Positions 14,501 to 26,469 of a stretch of 64,000 bases of DNA are shown here, piece by piece (the first letter of the stretch is position 1; each line of letters starts with the position of its first letter). The notes beneath the pieces are model-generated. The model worked only from the letters and a program-made list of their open reading frames with translations, was not told where the DNA came from and searched no databases. A program made the translations under genes and the position numbers. The stretch comes from Auanema rhodensis. Lineage: Eukaryota > Nematoda > Chromadorea > Rhabditida > Rhabditidae. Where the stretch lies: positions 13,578,001 to 13,642,000 of the forward strand of contig OZ059895.1 in assembly GCA_964057225.1 (NCBI GenBank), given 5' to 3'.

Positions 14501-16888
14501 CATATCATGAACATTTGGATATTTGAAGAAAAGAGTAGAAAAGCTGACATGTCCTATGCAAATGAACAGAAATTTTTAAAACGAACTAAAGATATTTTTA
14601 ACTATTGGAACATGATTATACGTTATCATTTTTATTTTTCAAAGTATTTAGAAAGTTTTCCTCTGTCTTGAAGAATGTTATCATGTAAATCTAAAATTTT
14701 GAAATATGTACATAAAAGAAAATATAATTTGCGATAGAAAAATTTTCGTAGGTAACTATTGAAATTCAAATAACTTTTGACTAAATATCTTACTGAGATA
14801 GAATGATTTCATCAAGTTTGATTATATTGAAATAAATATATTTTTTCCTAAAACATGAGAGAAGATTTCTGTTAGACCAAAAAAACAATGGCTGTATATA
14901 GTCTCTCTTAAATACAGAAGTTCATGAACTAAGTCAAGTACACATTATAAACTTATCTTCGGAAACAGATAAACAGAAAGCACGTATTTTCTTTTGGTCA
15001 ACAATTGTTCTTATTTGATGATCTTGTTGTTATTCATTACTGTACTAGTAACGCGAGCGGTGGAATTTTCGCAAATCGTTTTTCCTGCTTCCTTTTCCAC
15101 ATTCATCCTACCATATTTTCAGGATTTTGTGCCATCATTCCTCACTATTTGTTTTGGCGGATGTATTGCCGGGATAATAAATTTATTTTGCACATCTTCT
15201 AGTTCTATTCAGGTTGCTTTGTTCTAACAAGTTTGACTACTATATTCAAAATTTGGTGAAAATTTTTTTAACTGCGCACGTGCCTAATTCCCTTTGGCCT
15301 TTTTACTATACCCTTTACTTCCCTGAAGCATTTGAAACTCTGTCGGTGACTTGCTGCAAGCTCATGAAGTTATAACCCGCGGCATCCCATGGAGTTATAT
15401 CCTCGTAGCAAAGTGGCATACCCAAGCTTATCCTCTGGAGATATACCACATAAGAAAAAATTGCGGGTTAGTTTAATGCGGCAAATATGTTAGAAAGATA
15501 AGACTGTAATTACGAAATCAATAGCGTGACAATCTAAGAATATAAAATCTGAACATCAAACTGTTGTTTTATTCAATGGCTTATTTTCTTCACAGTTGAG
15601 TAGAAGATGTATTTTTCAATGTTCATACTTTTAGTGTGATTACTGTACTTGTATTGATCTGGGTGTCGACGGGGGAAAGGAAATACGGTATTGAAAATTT
15701 AAGTTTTCATATATTGATTAAACTAAAAACAACCACTAAAAGTCTTGGAACAGTTCATACAAAAGTAATTGAAAGGTCTACTAGGAGACCTGACGATATT
15801 CTTGTTTTATCCCTCTAATTACATATTGTTAACAATGAGCTAAACAGCGGGTGGCCACCGACCTGTCTCTTTGCCGTGCTGTTGAATCCGTTAGTTTTCT
15901 CAAAATCCATTCTTTTGAGAATAAGAGTAGATGAATTTATTTAGATTCATAGTTTTATAATTTATAAAATATATTACAAGCTTGAGTTCGTAAGAAGAAT
16001 TCACATAATATTGAATTTATGAAATATCTCGGTCGTAGTTTTCTAATATTTATTCGTTTTTCATGAAAGTGTCGAATAAATTGTGGAAAATAAATTTAAC
16101 AAATCTTTAAACTGAATCTTCATGAATATGATATAACCAAAGTTTATAAGAACAAATCTTAAGTTATGACTGAACAGTTTAAGATGAACAAAAAACAGAA
16201 TATTCAAGAAACATAGGATTTTCAGCTATTATTGACAACTGTTTGCCAAAGCATTTTAAAGTAATAGGCATATATTGGACTATGCCATTCCCAATGAAAA
16301 CTTATTTAATAAGATCCTCAATATAATTACAGAATATAAATTTGAAAATCTGTTGAAATAATGCTCTACAATTAATATTCAACTTTAGAGCATTTTTCAT
16401 TATATGTGAAGTACTCATCGCAGAGTCATTTAATGAAATACTCAAAAAGCAACAAATACGAATATTCACAGATTCATAGTGATACCAGATAGTTGTCTAT
16501 TTCCTTGAAATAGCTCCAAGTTTAACAGTAGTGTTTCCTATGTTTCTTCCAGGCCCTCCCCCTTTGTAGCCTTAAGGAAAATGGGCGGTTCCAACCAATG
16601 ACCAACGCAAGGAGGCGGGCCAACCAGTACCGCAGTCATAGTCAAGCAGTCTCTTTTCTCTCTTTCTCACTACCATCCTTTTGGAATTACTATTTATGCT
16701 TTCATTTCAAGCGCACCTGATTAGTCACTTGTTAAATTATTTCAAATAACAATAATTGATTTTTATTGCTTTCGTCTTGTGAACCAGGTTATATTTTTTA
16801 TATTTAGGCTAGCAAAGGTTTTGCATCAACTACCAGTTTGCTCCTCAGAACAGTTTTCATAGCCTGTACTTCCAAGTTGCAATTTAAA
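11543..16888. promoter_or_regulatory. 5.3 kb non-coding region between bbs-4 and the Distal-less gene
   Basis: No open frame here resembles a protein, and the codon-like runs start without ATG or are AT-driven. It is by far the longest intergenic stretch in an otherwise tight window and lies directly upstream of a developmental homeobox gene, so distributed enhancers are the likely content (inference). Features seen: less AT-rich, CT-rich patches at about 13130-13350, 14290-14400 and 16550-16690; a CACGTG E-box near 15275-15280; nested inverted repeats at 13298-13343. Confidence 0.45.
16560..16690 (+). promoter_or_regulatory. Probable promoter-proximal region of the Distal-less gene
   Basis: A GC-richer patch 200-330 bases upstream of the start has GGGCGG at 16583-16588, CCAAT at 16595-16599 and GGCGGG at about 16614-16619, followed by a CT-rich tract (TCTCTTTTCTCTCTTTCTC). 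An acceptor-like ATTTTTATATTTAG ends near 16807, about 80 bases before the ATG. The combination of GC box, CCAAT box and pyrimidine tract is seen directly; promoter function is inferred. Confidence 0.4.
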
Positions 16889-18933
16889 ATGGATATGGAT
16901 CAGAAGCCGTTTGCTACTGATTATTCGAGCAGTTATGGATACTATCAGAATCAAGCCTCGGCAGCAGTTGCAGATTTTTCTGCTGCCAGAAATGGTGTCA
17001 GCCCTTATTTCTGCCCAACATTCGCAACTTCGGCTGCCAGCACTATGTACTCACAACCACAATCTCACTTTATGTATCCTCATCCTACTGCTAGCTCACC
17101 TGAAGGTTCGTTTTGATCATATCTTTTATTTTTATATTTTTCTACTTAGTCTAGAAAATTTTATTGAACATAAAGGTTTTGCAGAACATGTAACAACCAA
17201 GATCCAAGAGGGTTCTGAAGTGAAAATTAACAAAAACGGAAAAAAAGTTCGAAAACCTCGCACTATTTATTCAAGTCAGCAATTAGCAATGCTTCAAAAA
17301 AGGTAATTTGTTAGTTTAATCTGCATATTATACGTTATTCTTAAAGATTCATTAAAACCCAATATCTTGCTTTACCCGATCGAGCTTCTTTAGCAGCTGA
17401 GCTCGGACTGACTCAAACTCAGGTATAGTTATAGTTTTACAATTCTATATCACATTATTCTACTACTATCAAATTTCGAATATTAATAAGCTTCTATTTT
17501 TCTTTATATATATATAGCAGTTTTCTCTATTTCATACAGTATGATCTGTTTGTCTGTTAGTGTTTCTGCCTATTCTTTTCACATTGAAAAGACAGACAGA
17601 TCGAGACACTTCTGATCGTTGCATAGGTTACTGTAGGTTGAGGAGATCTCTTCTATTCCTTTTTCGATATGAGAAGGGGGGGACTAGCATTGTATTATCT
17701 GAAAAAGAAACCAGCTCTTTATTTTTTCCTCTCTACATTTTAAACACTTCTAAATGTGGGAATGAATAAAAAAGTATGTATATTTATAACAATTTTGAAT
17801 TAGTAAACGAAATCGTTTATCTTTCTTAAATCAGCAAAGCCCATGTTAAAAATCAAATACTTTGATATTTGGAAAAATCACAAACATATCTAACTATATC
17901 AGACTGAAACAAAGATTAAGAACCCCTGTGGATTCTAGCTAACTAATTTCTCTTTCCTATTGTCAAACCCCTTACACCTGTTGGATTAACAGTTAGCTCA
18001 CGGCATGTCTTTAAGATCCGGATGCTATAATCCTGTACAATCAGATATGTTCATATTCTTCATTTAACTCTCTCAGAAATATATGGCAATAGCTTCTTAA
18101 TGAGGATTGTATGCGAATTGCGAAGTTAAATCAAGCATCTTGTCGTTGTCATTCAAGAAGATGAGTAAAATAAACATACTCTGGAGATTGTTATCGTTCA
18201 TATCTTTTACACATTTCTGTCATCCATGTTTTTCCAATGCATATAAGGTATGCAACACCTTGTCATTCATCCATCAACGTTCCTATCAACATATGTCAGA
18301 CGTTATCTTGTTGCGCATCTCATCTTCAGCATGACAGAACATTGTCAGGTATTGACTTGCAGGTCATACCGGAAATAAAGCTGTTGAGAATTTATTTTGA
18401 AATTCAATAAATGGATGCTATTTCATATCCACTACACAGTTACTTAGATTCTGTTTAATTCAATCATTTCGCGCTGTTTCTTCTCAGTTTCATATCTTCC
18501 CTACCTCATGTAAATCATCAAAAATCAATTTCAACACTAACAATTCACGCCTTCAAGACCTTCAATTATTTGCCTAGATTACTGTAATCTTGCCAGCAAA
18601 GTTCAAATTCAAACTACTGTCGCAAGGAAAAGGCGATCGTTGACATATCCTTTTTCATTCTTGAACTTTTTTCTTATGTACATTCTGTTTCAACTAAGGT
18701 ACTTGCTGGGTATATAACACATATCTTTTTCCGTTTCGTTTGTTCGCTATTTTTAAGCATCTATCGTTAATATATGAGATCAGACCTAAATTTAGCAACT
18801 TCCGTGAAGTGGAACCTCCTTATGAGGTCGTAACAACCATGGTTTACGAGCTCCTTGTGACCTTGTTACGTTTACAACTAGCTAGCTTCGCAATCCATAC
18901 CGTGTTTTACTTCATGACTCATTTCCATAAATG

Positions 18934-18971
<38 letters not shown>

Positions 18972-20364
18972 ATTAGTTTGATTATATATAGTTTTGATAG
19001 TGATGGTGACAAAAAAACATGGATGTATATCATCGCATAGTAATCAAACTTAATTAAAAAGTCTTAAAATCTTAAAAAATAAAGATTTCTTTAATTCACT
19101 ACGATTATCATTCATAGCTGATGAAGTTGTGTTTCTTTAGAAGACTATAATATTACTTCATTTCACATGAGGGTACATATAAGTTTTAACCAGTCTTCAA
19201 TGAACTGGGGTTATGTTTTGGTATTTGGGGAGCCACAGTTGTGTCACTAGACCCCGGGTTACGGTAACCTCGATTTTACAGAAAAGAAGAATAGTATCAA
19301 AATTGTAAAGACCATGAAAGAGACGCATAGGCAGAGTCATATTCTACTTCTCTGTTCTTTCTTTTTTTTCTCTATCCACCTTTTCTCTCTATAGATGGTG
19401 CACACGACCCACACACGACCCATGTAGGCTAATTACTGGTGACAGAATAACAATAGATTTAGATGAACTCGAGGTCTCATATGAACGAACGATATAACAA
19501 CAGCAAAATTCATAGAAATGCCCTTGGTTGATTTTGCTGAATTCCATGACATATGTTTAACTTTTCTTAGCACAACCTTTCGGCTTTTCACGCTCACGAA
19601 CTTTAAAACTTAAAAAGGTGCTACTCCCTGCTGAGACCGCCAGCCGCCATTAGCAAACGCAGAAGTTTTACGTGTCGGTTTAGAACAAGGCTCATATGTC
19701 TTATAAACTGGCCGAAATAGGTGCGAAATGACCGTTTGTGAACATGTAACTTTATGGCCTTCTTGTACACCCTTTGCCGACATTGGCTCTTTTCTACATT
19801 TGAAAAATAATAAAACAAAATTTCGGACTAAATTTATAGTTTTTATAATTTTCTTTATTTCAGGTTAAAATCTGGTTTCAAAATCGGAGATCCAAACAAA
19901 AAAAGCAGAAAAATTGCCCTGAACGTACCTCTGATGAGGAGGGAGAAACTGAGGAATCGCACGATGCTCAATCTCCTGGTTGTGATTCTGATGCTCCATC
20001 AAGCGGTACTGTAGCTAGTTCAGCAGGACAAACAATCAATCCTATAATCACGTTGGGATCAAATACTGCATCAGCTACCACCCCAACTGGAGCTGGAGCA
20101 ACAGACTGGACTCAATCAGTGGTGCTATCGGCTCAACAACCAGCCACAGGAATGTTAACGTCAACAGGAACAGCCGTTTTGCCACCTATGGGGACAGCAA
20201 CAGTTGCAGGAGCTGGTGTTGCAAATGGAAATCTGTTAACTACCCCATTAAGCACATATGACACTTTGAAGTACCCTGACGGACAAGATGTTAAACCCTT
20301 CTATGATCCTATGCAAAGTTACTATGCACCGTATGGTTTACCACATAGTTATACTGGATATTAA
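16889..20364 (+). CDS. ceh-43: Distal-less/Dlx homeobox transcription factor
   Basis: A homeodomain factor of the Distal-less class (C. elegans ceh-43), which patterns anterior epidermis, neurons and appendages in animals. Four exons, 16889-17105, 17185-17302, 17347-17422 and 19864-20364, total 912 bases and encode 303 residues. The homeodomain occupies about residues 94-153: RKPRTIYSSQQLAMLQ in helix 1, TQYLALPDRASLAAELGLTQ in helix 2, and QVKIWFQNRRSKQKK in recognition helix 3 with the invariant WFQNR. One intron splits the domain after QKR; the 2.4 kb third intron splits it at TQTQ^VKIW, a classic intron site in Dlx genes. The C-terminus is Ala/Thr/Gly-rich and ends YYAPYGLPHSYTGY. ATG 16889 (MDMDQKPF) is preferred; frame 16838 is open but has no ATG. 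Confidence 0.96.
17423..19863. other. Large homeodomain intron of the Distal-less gene
   Basis: A 2.4 kb intron against a usual 40-50 bases in this window. It holds no convincing exon. A (TA)n microsatellite lies at about 18936-18970, and a GGTTAC-G-GTAACC inverted repeat at about 19258-19270. Intronic enhancers are a reasonable inference from its size and location. Confidence 0.5.
18936..18970. repeat. (TA)n microsatellite
   Basis: An uninterrupted run of about 17 TA units inside the third intron of the Distal-less gene. Confidence 0.9.
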
Positions 20365-21415
20365 CGCTGAATATATTTATCCCATAGGCTTTGCTCTCTA
20401 TTCTTCAATTAAATTTCTCAAAATAATGTATATGTTATCAATCATTTGTATTTTTCTCAATCGACAAGTCAATCACTGTTTACGTTCATATGTATGTGTG
20501 TTTCTCTCCATTTTCGACTTCTCTCCTCTTTCTCAGTGATTACTTTTTGTGATCAGTTCGTTTAGGTCACAACATGTTTCTGTCAGTGCACATGAATTCA
20601 TTTTCAATTTTCTTAACCAAACTTTAATCCTTGCATTTATAATTGATCTTTCTAGATTCTGATTGCTTCTACACTCTCATGTTTTCTTGCATTATTTACT
20701 CTATTGTATACATTTCCACTGCATCAGAGCACATTTTTGAGTACGGGATCTACTTCTTCTTCTTGGAGTGGTTGAAAATTATATATTTTATAATGTTTTT
20801 CTCACCTTGATCATATTTAATGCATGCTACGCATTGGTCAGATTATAATTTTATAAATAGTTACTATTTATTTTGCTTTATAATCATTTTTAAAGAAACA
20901 TGAACATATTATATGAAAGAATTACAAAAAAACATTATTTATATAAATTTAATGAAGTCTGATCATAACAGAAAATTATTTTCATTTTTTTTTTGGTAGT
21001 TTTTATACCTTACTAGAGAATATTCGTGAACAGAAGGCCATTCAACAACGAAGGACCAAAGTCATTTGGGTCGAACGGAGGCCACTCGCTTTTCACATGA
21101 CTATTCTACGCTCTCAGTCAGTTCAATGAGGTCCCGATATGTTTTTAAGGCCAAAACCTCAATTTAAAACAAAAAAGATGGAAATCTACCGTATCAGAAG
21201 AAAACGAGAATGCGAACTGGTATACGTGGGAGCTCAAGTAGTTTTAAACAACAGGAATGTGCATATAGAATAAAATGGAAAGAAAAGAAAATCTTGAAAA
21301 TCTTTGCTTTTTGAGTGATGTGGATGACTTTATGTATTCAATAATAATAATTTTTTATTTTAATTTATATATTTATAGTTTTTACTATGCTAAGTATTCA
21401 AAAAATGGTGTGTTT
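20365..21415. other. Region between the convergent Distal-less and acyltransferase genes
   Basis: About 1 kb containing both 3' untranslated regions. A less AT-rich stretch at about 21015-21140 has no open frame and may be a decayed repeat. No gene was seen. Confidence 0.5.
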
Positions 21416-24400
21416 TCATAAATCAGCAGTTGTTTCTGATTTCCTCAAGAGTACTTTGAATGCACGACTTCCATTTTCATCGCCAACTGGATGCATTTTT
21501 TCTTCTGGGAAGAGCAATGTTCTAATTGGACGTGTCAGAAATATATCAATTAGAAATGCAATAAGATAACTCATTGTTGCTGCAGATATCGCTGAGTATA
21601 CCTAAAATAAATAAAATATAAAAACTAAAGGGCAAAGAAAGTTTTTATTATTTATTGAATTCCTGTATGTGTGCATCGATATAAACCAGGAAAACGCGGG
21701 ATGGTTTTTATCTAGGTACATCAATAGCGAGGTAACATCTGCTTCCATATCTGTTTTATGCGTTTTTTTTTGGATTGGTCACCTAGTATATAGAATGAAC
21801 CTTATGAGCCGTGAAAAAATTTATGTGCTTCATTTTTGGAACACCTAGTGCCTCAAAATCTAGAGAAATAAAATTTTTTCTATAATCTTCGCCAGCCACA
21901 ACATATTTGAGCTTAGTATGAAGTTTATTCCTTGTTATCTCGCAGGTTTTGCTTATTGTTAGTAGCACAGAACTTAACAGATGTCTGAAGCTTAGCAATA
22001 TTATAGGTCGGCAAAGGCATATGAGAGACAAACAGAAGCAGGTATATCCTTACAAAGGATTTCCTTTTCCGGTATGTTCACAAGTGCCGGATTTGAAGCG
22101 ATGCAATGACACAGAGAAATAGAAACACTTAGTTTATTCAGCGTTGATCATTCAACAATAAGTAGAGGCGGATATAAGCTGTGGTCGAAGCTTTTGAAGG
22201 CAGATTTCAAATCCAAATTTGTGGCAAGGGACGGAAAGAAAGAGAATGAGATATGCATGAGAGGGAGATCTTGGGGTCATCAATCTCGGTTCGTCGATGT
22301 GTGAAGAAGCCGGCTGCCAGAAATGCCGGATACGGTGAGCGTTTCCGGCATTGTTAGCATAGCTTGAAATTTCATGTCTTTAATAGTATTTATATCCAAA
22401 TCGAATATTGTTATTATTCTTGTTTCCTGATAAACTGTGAACGTTGTATACATCAGTGATATACAAGATTATTGGGAAAGTTAAGACTTGTAAATCAAAT
22501 GAGAGAGAAAAATAGGGAAAGCAGCATCTTTGGTAAAGAATACTTGCCGACTAGTCAATCTTCGGTCCTGTCACTAGACGTGATTGAGAGCTGACAGACA
22601 CGAAGACATGGTGAGGAAAATCGCCATTTCAAGAATAGTAAAGAGAGGGAATACAATATATATTCCAAAAACTTAGTGTCCCCCCCCCCCCCCCAACCAC
22701 TACTCATTTTCTTTAAACATACCATACTCCAGTGGGTTGCGTATGAAGGACGACTTAGTGACGTGAAAAAGTATAGTATAACAGGTTCAGCCTGTGCGAA
22801 CAATATTATAAGTATGTATTTTTAACTTTCACTTACCACAATCAGAGCAATCCATGTTAACTTGGAAAGTGGAGAAAAGATACGCCATGAAAGAATAGCT
22901 GTTATCCAACCTTAAATTCAGTAATAAGCTTTATAATTGATTTGTTAATCTCTTACTGAAATATCCTTGTTCTCCCAAGTAGAGGAACGATAATAATGAA
23001 AAAGCCCATAAGGGTCTATGGATAGCTCCATAAAATGATAAAAATAGATGACTTCCTACGTTACGGGAAGCATACGGTAACAATGCAAATAATACAAATA
23101 TCGTAAATATAATACTTAGAATTGTTATCACTTTGCTTAAATACTAAAATATAAATAAGTTTTTTGTTTATAAACGTGCAAAGCACAATCTTACTTGTTC
23201 TAACAAGCCTTTAGGTTCAGGTAACTGAGCTTCATCCACTTCTTCGGCACTCAATGAGCTTTGAAGACTAGAAGCTTTTCTCGTTTTTATGAAAACTCCA
23301 TATATGAAACCAATCAAATAAGATGGTGCTCGATAGAATAATGACTGCATGAAAATCAGTATTCCATTAATTTTCTTCTCACTTCAAGAAATGAAATCAG
23401 GACAATCTGTTAGAATAAACATACGGAATAGGCTCTGTAGTCAATATGGCAACGGGCGGTAATTCATTAATATATATATATATGAATGAAAAAATACAAG
23501 AAGCTGCTAACATCACAGCAGAACCAATCTAAACTTTCATATTTAAAACTAGAAGCTAAGTTAAACTAACCATAGTATACATAAAGTGAGAACGGGCCAC
23601 ATATATTAAAACTACCAAAATAACAAAAAATTGTGCCTCAAGGGACATAATGCTTCCAAAATCCACGCACTTAAGAGAGAAATGAATTATGAGAAGTATA
23701 TCAATAATCTTACAGTACTCCTAACATCATAGAAATTGTTAATGAACAAAATATTCTTCCACCAATTGTTTTCACACCGTTCCACCTAAAAATATGAATA
23801 ACAAAGTTTTAAGAAAGTTTTTCAAGAATACAGTATCTGAATGAATCCACATAGGTCCCGATGAAATTCCAGAAAAAATAAACATCATAAATAACACACA
23901 AAACACATAAGCAGGCCAGAAACTAAAGTTCATATAGTAGAAATCATGTAAATGCTGCATTTACCGAACAAATCTGTACAATATGACTGTTCCAACATCT
24001 TTCCACGATTTTAAGCTACCATATACTAAGAATGTTGTGTATAAAGCAGACAATGCAAATAGCCCATCCACCTTTAAAAATATTTTAAATACATTAAGAA
24101 ATGAATGATGCTACCTGATATGAATAATTGTTTGTGAGATGCATACTTGGTGAATAAACTCCATCAAATGAAAAAGCTACGTTTTCTGCAAAACTTGTAG
24201 TTTATAAATAATGGAAGAAAACTAATATTTAACCTATATACGGCATCATATAGTTGTAAACATTTCCTGTAATAATCCACATGAATGCTAAAAATTCTAC
24301 ACCATGTAAAGCATGAAGACCATCTGTACGAATTCTAAAGCCTGACTTCGGAAACATAATTTGTTTTATAATACCTTTTGGTTGAAAGAGCTTTTTTCGC

Positions 24401-25480
24401 ATTAGCTTTGATCGAAAAAGAATGTAGTAAGTGATAAAAACTCGAATTATGTTTCAAAGGAATTAGAGTAATAAGAATAAGAGCTCCTAACCAAATTGCA
24501 CATAATGCTCTGAATGTATCTATATTATTAGAAAATCATTAATAACATGATACATAAGAATATATGCTGTAGAATTCCAGTTGACATCAAATTCACAATC
24601 TACTTGCAATTCGTATGGTGATATACCTGTAAAGATAGAATGAGTTTCTTTATTATTATTTGTCAACTTTTTGTAATATTGGCTAATGAATCTGCTGAGC
24701 AAGACGAAGGAAAGCAAACTCCGATATTAATTGCTAAAGGATCCGTCTGTGTGCATCCTTCTTCAACCTGAATATGAATTCAATTATAACATGAATATTT
24801 CTATCAAAAAGGTTCACCAACGAATCTGGCACTTCTAATGTCACTCTACAGTATTTTCCTCGGAAATCCTGAGAACTAAAAATATATAAAAATGAAAAAT
24901 AACGAGTGAATGGCATACACTCTCAAGCTTTGACAAGTTTCATAGTCACCCAGCCAATAATAGTTTCCATCACTGATTCCTGCACCAGGTTTTCCCAACG
25001 AATCAATCCCTTTAAGTTTTTATAAAATATAATCAACCCCTTCCAAAAATTGTACATTTAATTATCCATTTTCCTTGTTCTTTTATATGTGTACATGAAG
25101 AGCATTTTTCAGCATTTTCTGAGCCGGGACATTTTTCTAAAAGTGCATATTCACTATGCTGAAATGAGAATGTTGATATACTAAAGGCTACCTAATGCAT
25201 TATCGACAGTGCAGAATATGCTTTCGAATCCTCGACGGCATTGTGGATCTACATTCATTTCATGAGCAATACTACCTAAACAAAAATATTATTTATATTG
25301 AGAAACATTTTAAACTAGTTACATACAAAACTTTGGCAACTGCTCTATATCAAAGTCAGGTAACACAGGAAGTTTGTATTGGTTTAAAGGTCTTGGTCGA
25401 GGAGGTACTCGTAATGGACATAATGTACATGCTTGAGCTTCATGAAGTAGTAGAATCAGTGCAAATCTATGATATAACAT
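21416..25480 (-). CDS. NRF-domain acyltransferase-3 membrane protein (nose-resistant-to-fluoxetine family)
   Basis: A predicted multi-pass O-acyltransferase-like protein of the NRF-6/NDG-4 type; C. elegans members act in lipid or drug uptake across epithelia. MLYHRFALILLLHEAQAC looks like a signal peptide. The secreted NRF domain follows (about 24740-25350), with DPQCRRGFESIF, cysteine pairs in CSSCTHIKEQGKW and the hallmark GAGISDGNYYWLGDYETC. Then comes a cytosolic segment FSIKANAKKALSTKR and about ten membrane segments of the acyltransferase-3 domain: DGLHALHGVEFLAFMWIITG, NNYQVDGLFALSALYTTFLV, WPAYVFCVLFMMFIF, YFSWITAILSWRIFSPLSKL, EPVILYFFTSLSRPSYATHW. The last exon ends RKSETTADL, TGA at 21416-21418. 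The first membrane segment reads TGN where many relatives have GH, so catalysis is uncertain. Confidence 0.88.
21602..22722 (-). other. 1.1 kb intron in the acyltransferase gene with poly-C run and hairpin
   Basis: This intron lies between exons encoding THWSM and VYSAISAATMSYL and is about 25 times the usual length. It contains a run of 15 C at 22680-22694, a less AT-rich block at about 22140-22360 and a perfect 9-bp hairpin at 22322-22352. No frame in it resembles a known protein. It could house an alternative promoter or a non-coding RNA, which is inference only. Confidence 0.6.
22322..22352. repeat. Perfect inverted repeat (hairpin) in intron
   Basis: AATGCCGGA at 22322-22330 pairs exactly with TCCGGCATT at 22344-22352 around a 13-base loop. 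The arms are GC-richer than the surroundings. Function is unknown. Confidence 0.75.
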
Positions 25481-26469
25481 AATGAAATTATTTCAATATA
25501 AATTATTTACTTAAATAGGAAAAGGGCATTCATAATCCTATTTTGGATTTATAGTATTCAGTAGCTCCCACAATGACTTTATTATATTAATTCCAAACTG
25601 AAAAAAGAGCATGTATCAATGCTTAGAAATTGAAAGTATGAAATAATAAAGGTTGAAGTTCTTTCGAAGGACGCATGTTAGAAATTGACAAGAGTTCTTA
25701 TCGGGAATGATAAGACAGGAACAATGGAAGTAACCGTTTGTTTGACAGGGTGTCAATTATGCCATAAATTAGCAAATTTAAGTTTCTTCAGCAATTAAGA
25801 AAAACAAAATAAAACATTTGAATCAGAAAATAAATACTGAAAATCAATGTTGTACATCTGAAACAATAATTTTTACATTTAGCATGTGTATAAGTAGGAA
25901 TATGTTTAGCTAAGAAAGTATATAACTACTTTTTTACATAGTTCTTGATAAGATTTTTTTGATTGGCAGTTGATATTGAGATATTTATGAACATAGGACT
26001 AAGCAACTGAAACATTATCATAAGATTTTCATCAGAGTATTCATATATTAATCACTAAATAATGCTTTGTTCAAGTTTTCTTTTATAATCTAGATATAAT
26101 ATTTGGAAAAGGAATTGTGTTCGTTATAGAAGGTTCAAAAGAGAACAATTTTAATCGTTGAACTATTAAAGATACTAACGACATAAACTATAACAAGCTG
26201 GAATGTGCTTGACTATTTATTGCAATAATAAGAGATTCGTAGATCTCACTGTTCTTATTATTAGAAATTTGAATTATTTTCTGCCGCTCAGCAAACATTC
26301 CAAATTTATTTTGCTCTACCATGAAAGATCAAGACGAAAAAATTATTATTGAGTGATTATGTCTATCTGTAGTCTGTAGAAAGTAAGAAACCGTTTCTTT
26401 TACTATTACTTTCTCCACATATACTTTTCAATATAATACTCATCTACAGGCTGTAAGTTGGAAACAAAA
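25481..26469. other. Divergent intergenic region between the acyltransferase and the unrecognised gene at 26470
   Basis: About 1 kb of AT-rich sequence without a credible reading frame. It presumably carries both promoters. A CTACAG acceptor-like site ends near 26450, about 20 bases before the next start. Confidence 0.5.

Noticed and set aside
14994-15227. 77-codon hydrophobic frame upstream of the Distal-less gene
   Set aside because: It begins with TTG rather than ATG and overlaps another open frame. Hydrophobic translation is expected from T-rich DNA, and no splice-linked partner exon was found.
21015-21140. Less AT-rich segment that might be an old transposable element
   Set aside because: No terminal repeats, target duplication or coding remnant could be seen; a copy-number search would be needed.
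25195-25482. 95-codon plus-strand frame
   Set aside because: It is antisense to the NRF-domain exons of the acyltransferase, which carry the recognisable cysteine pattern.
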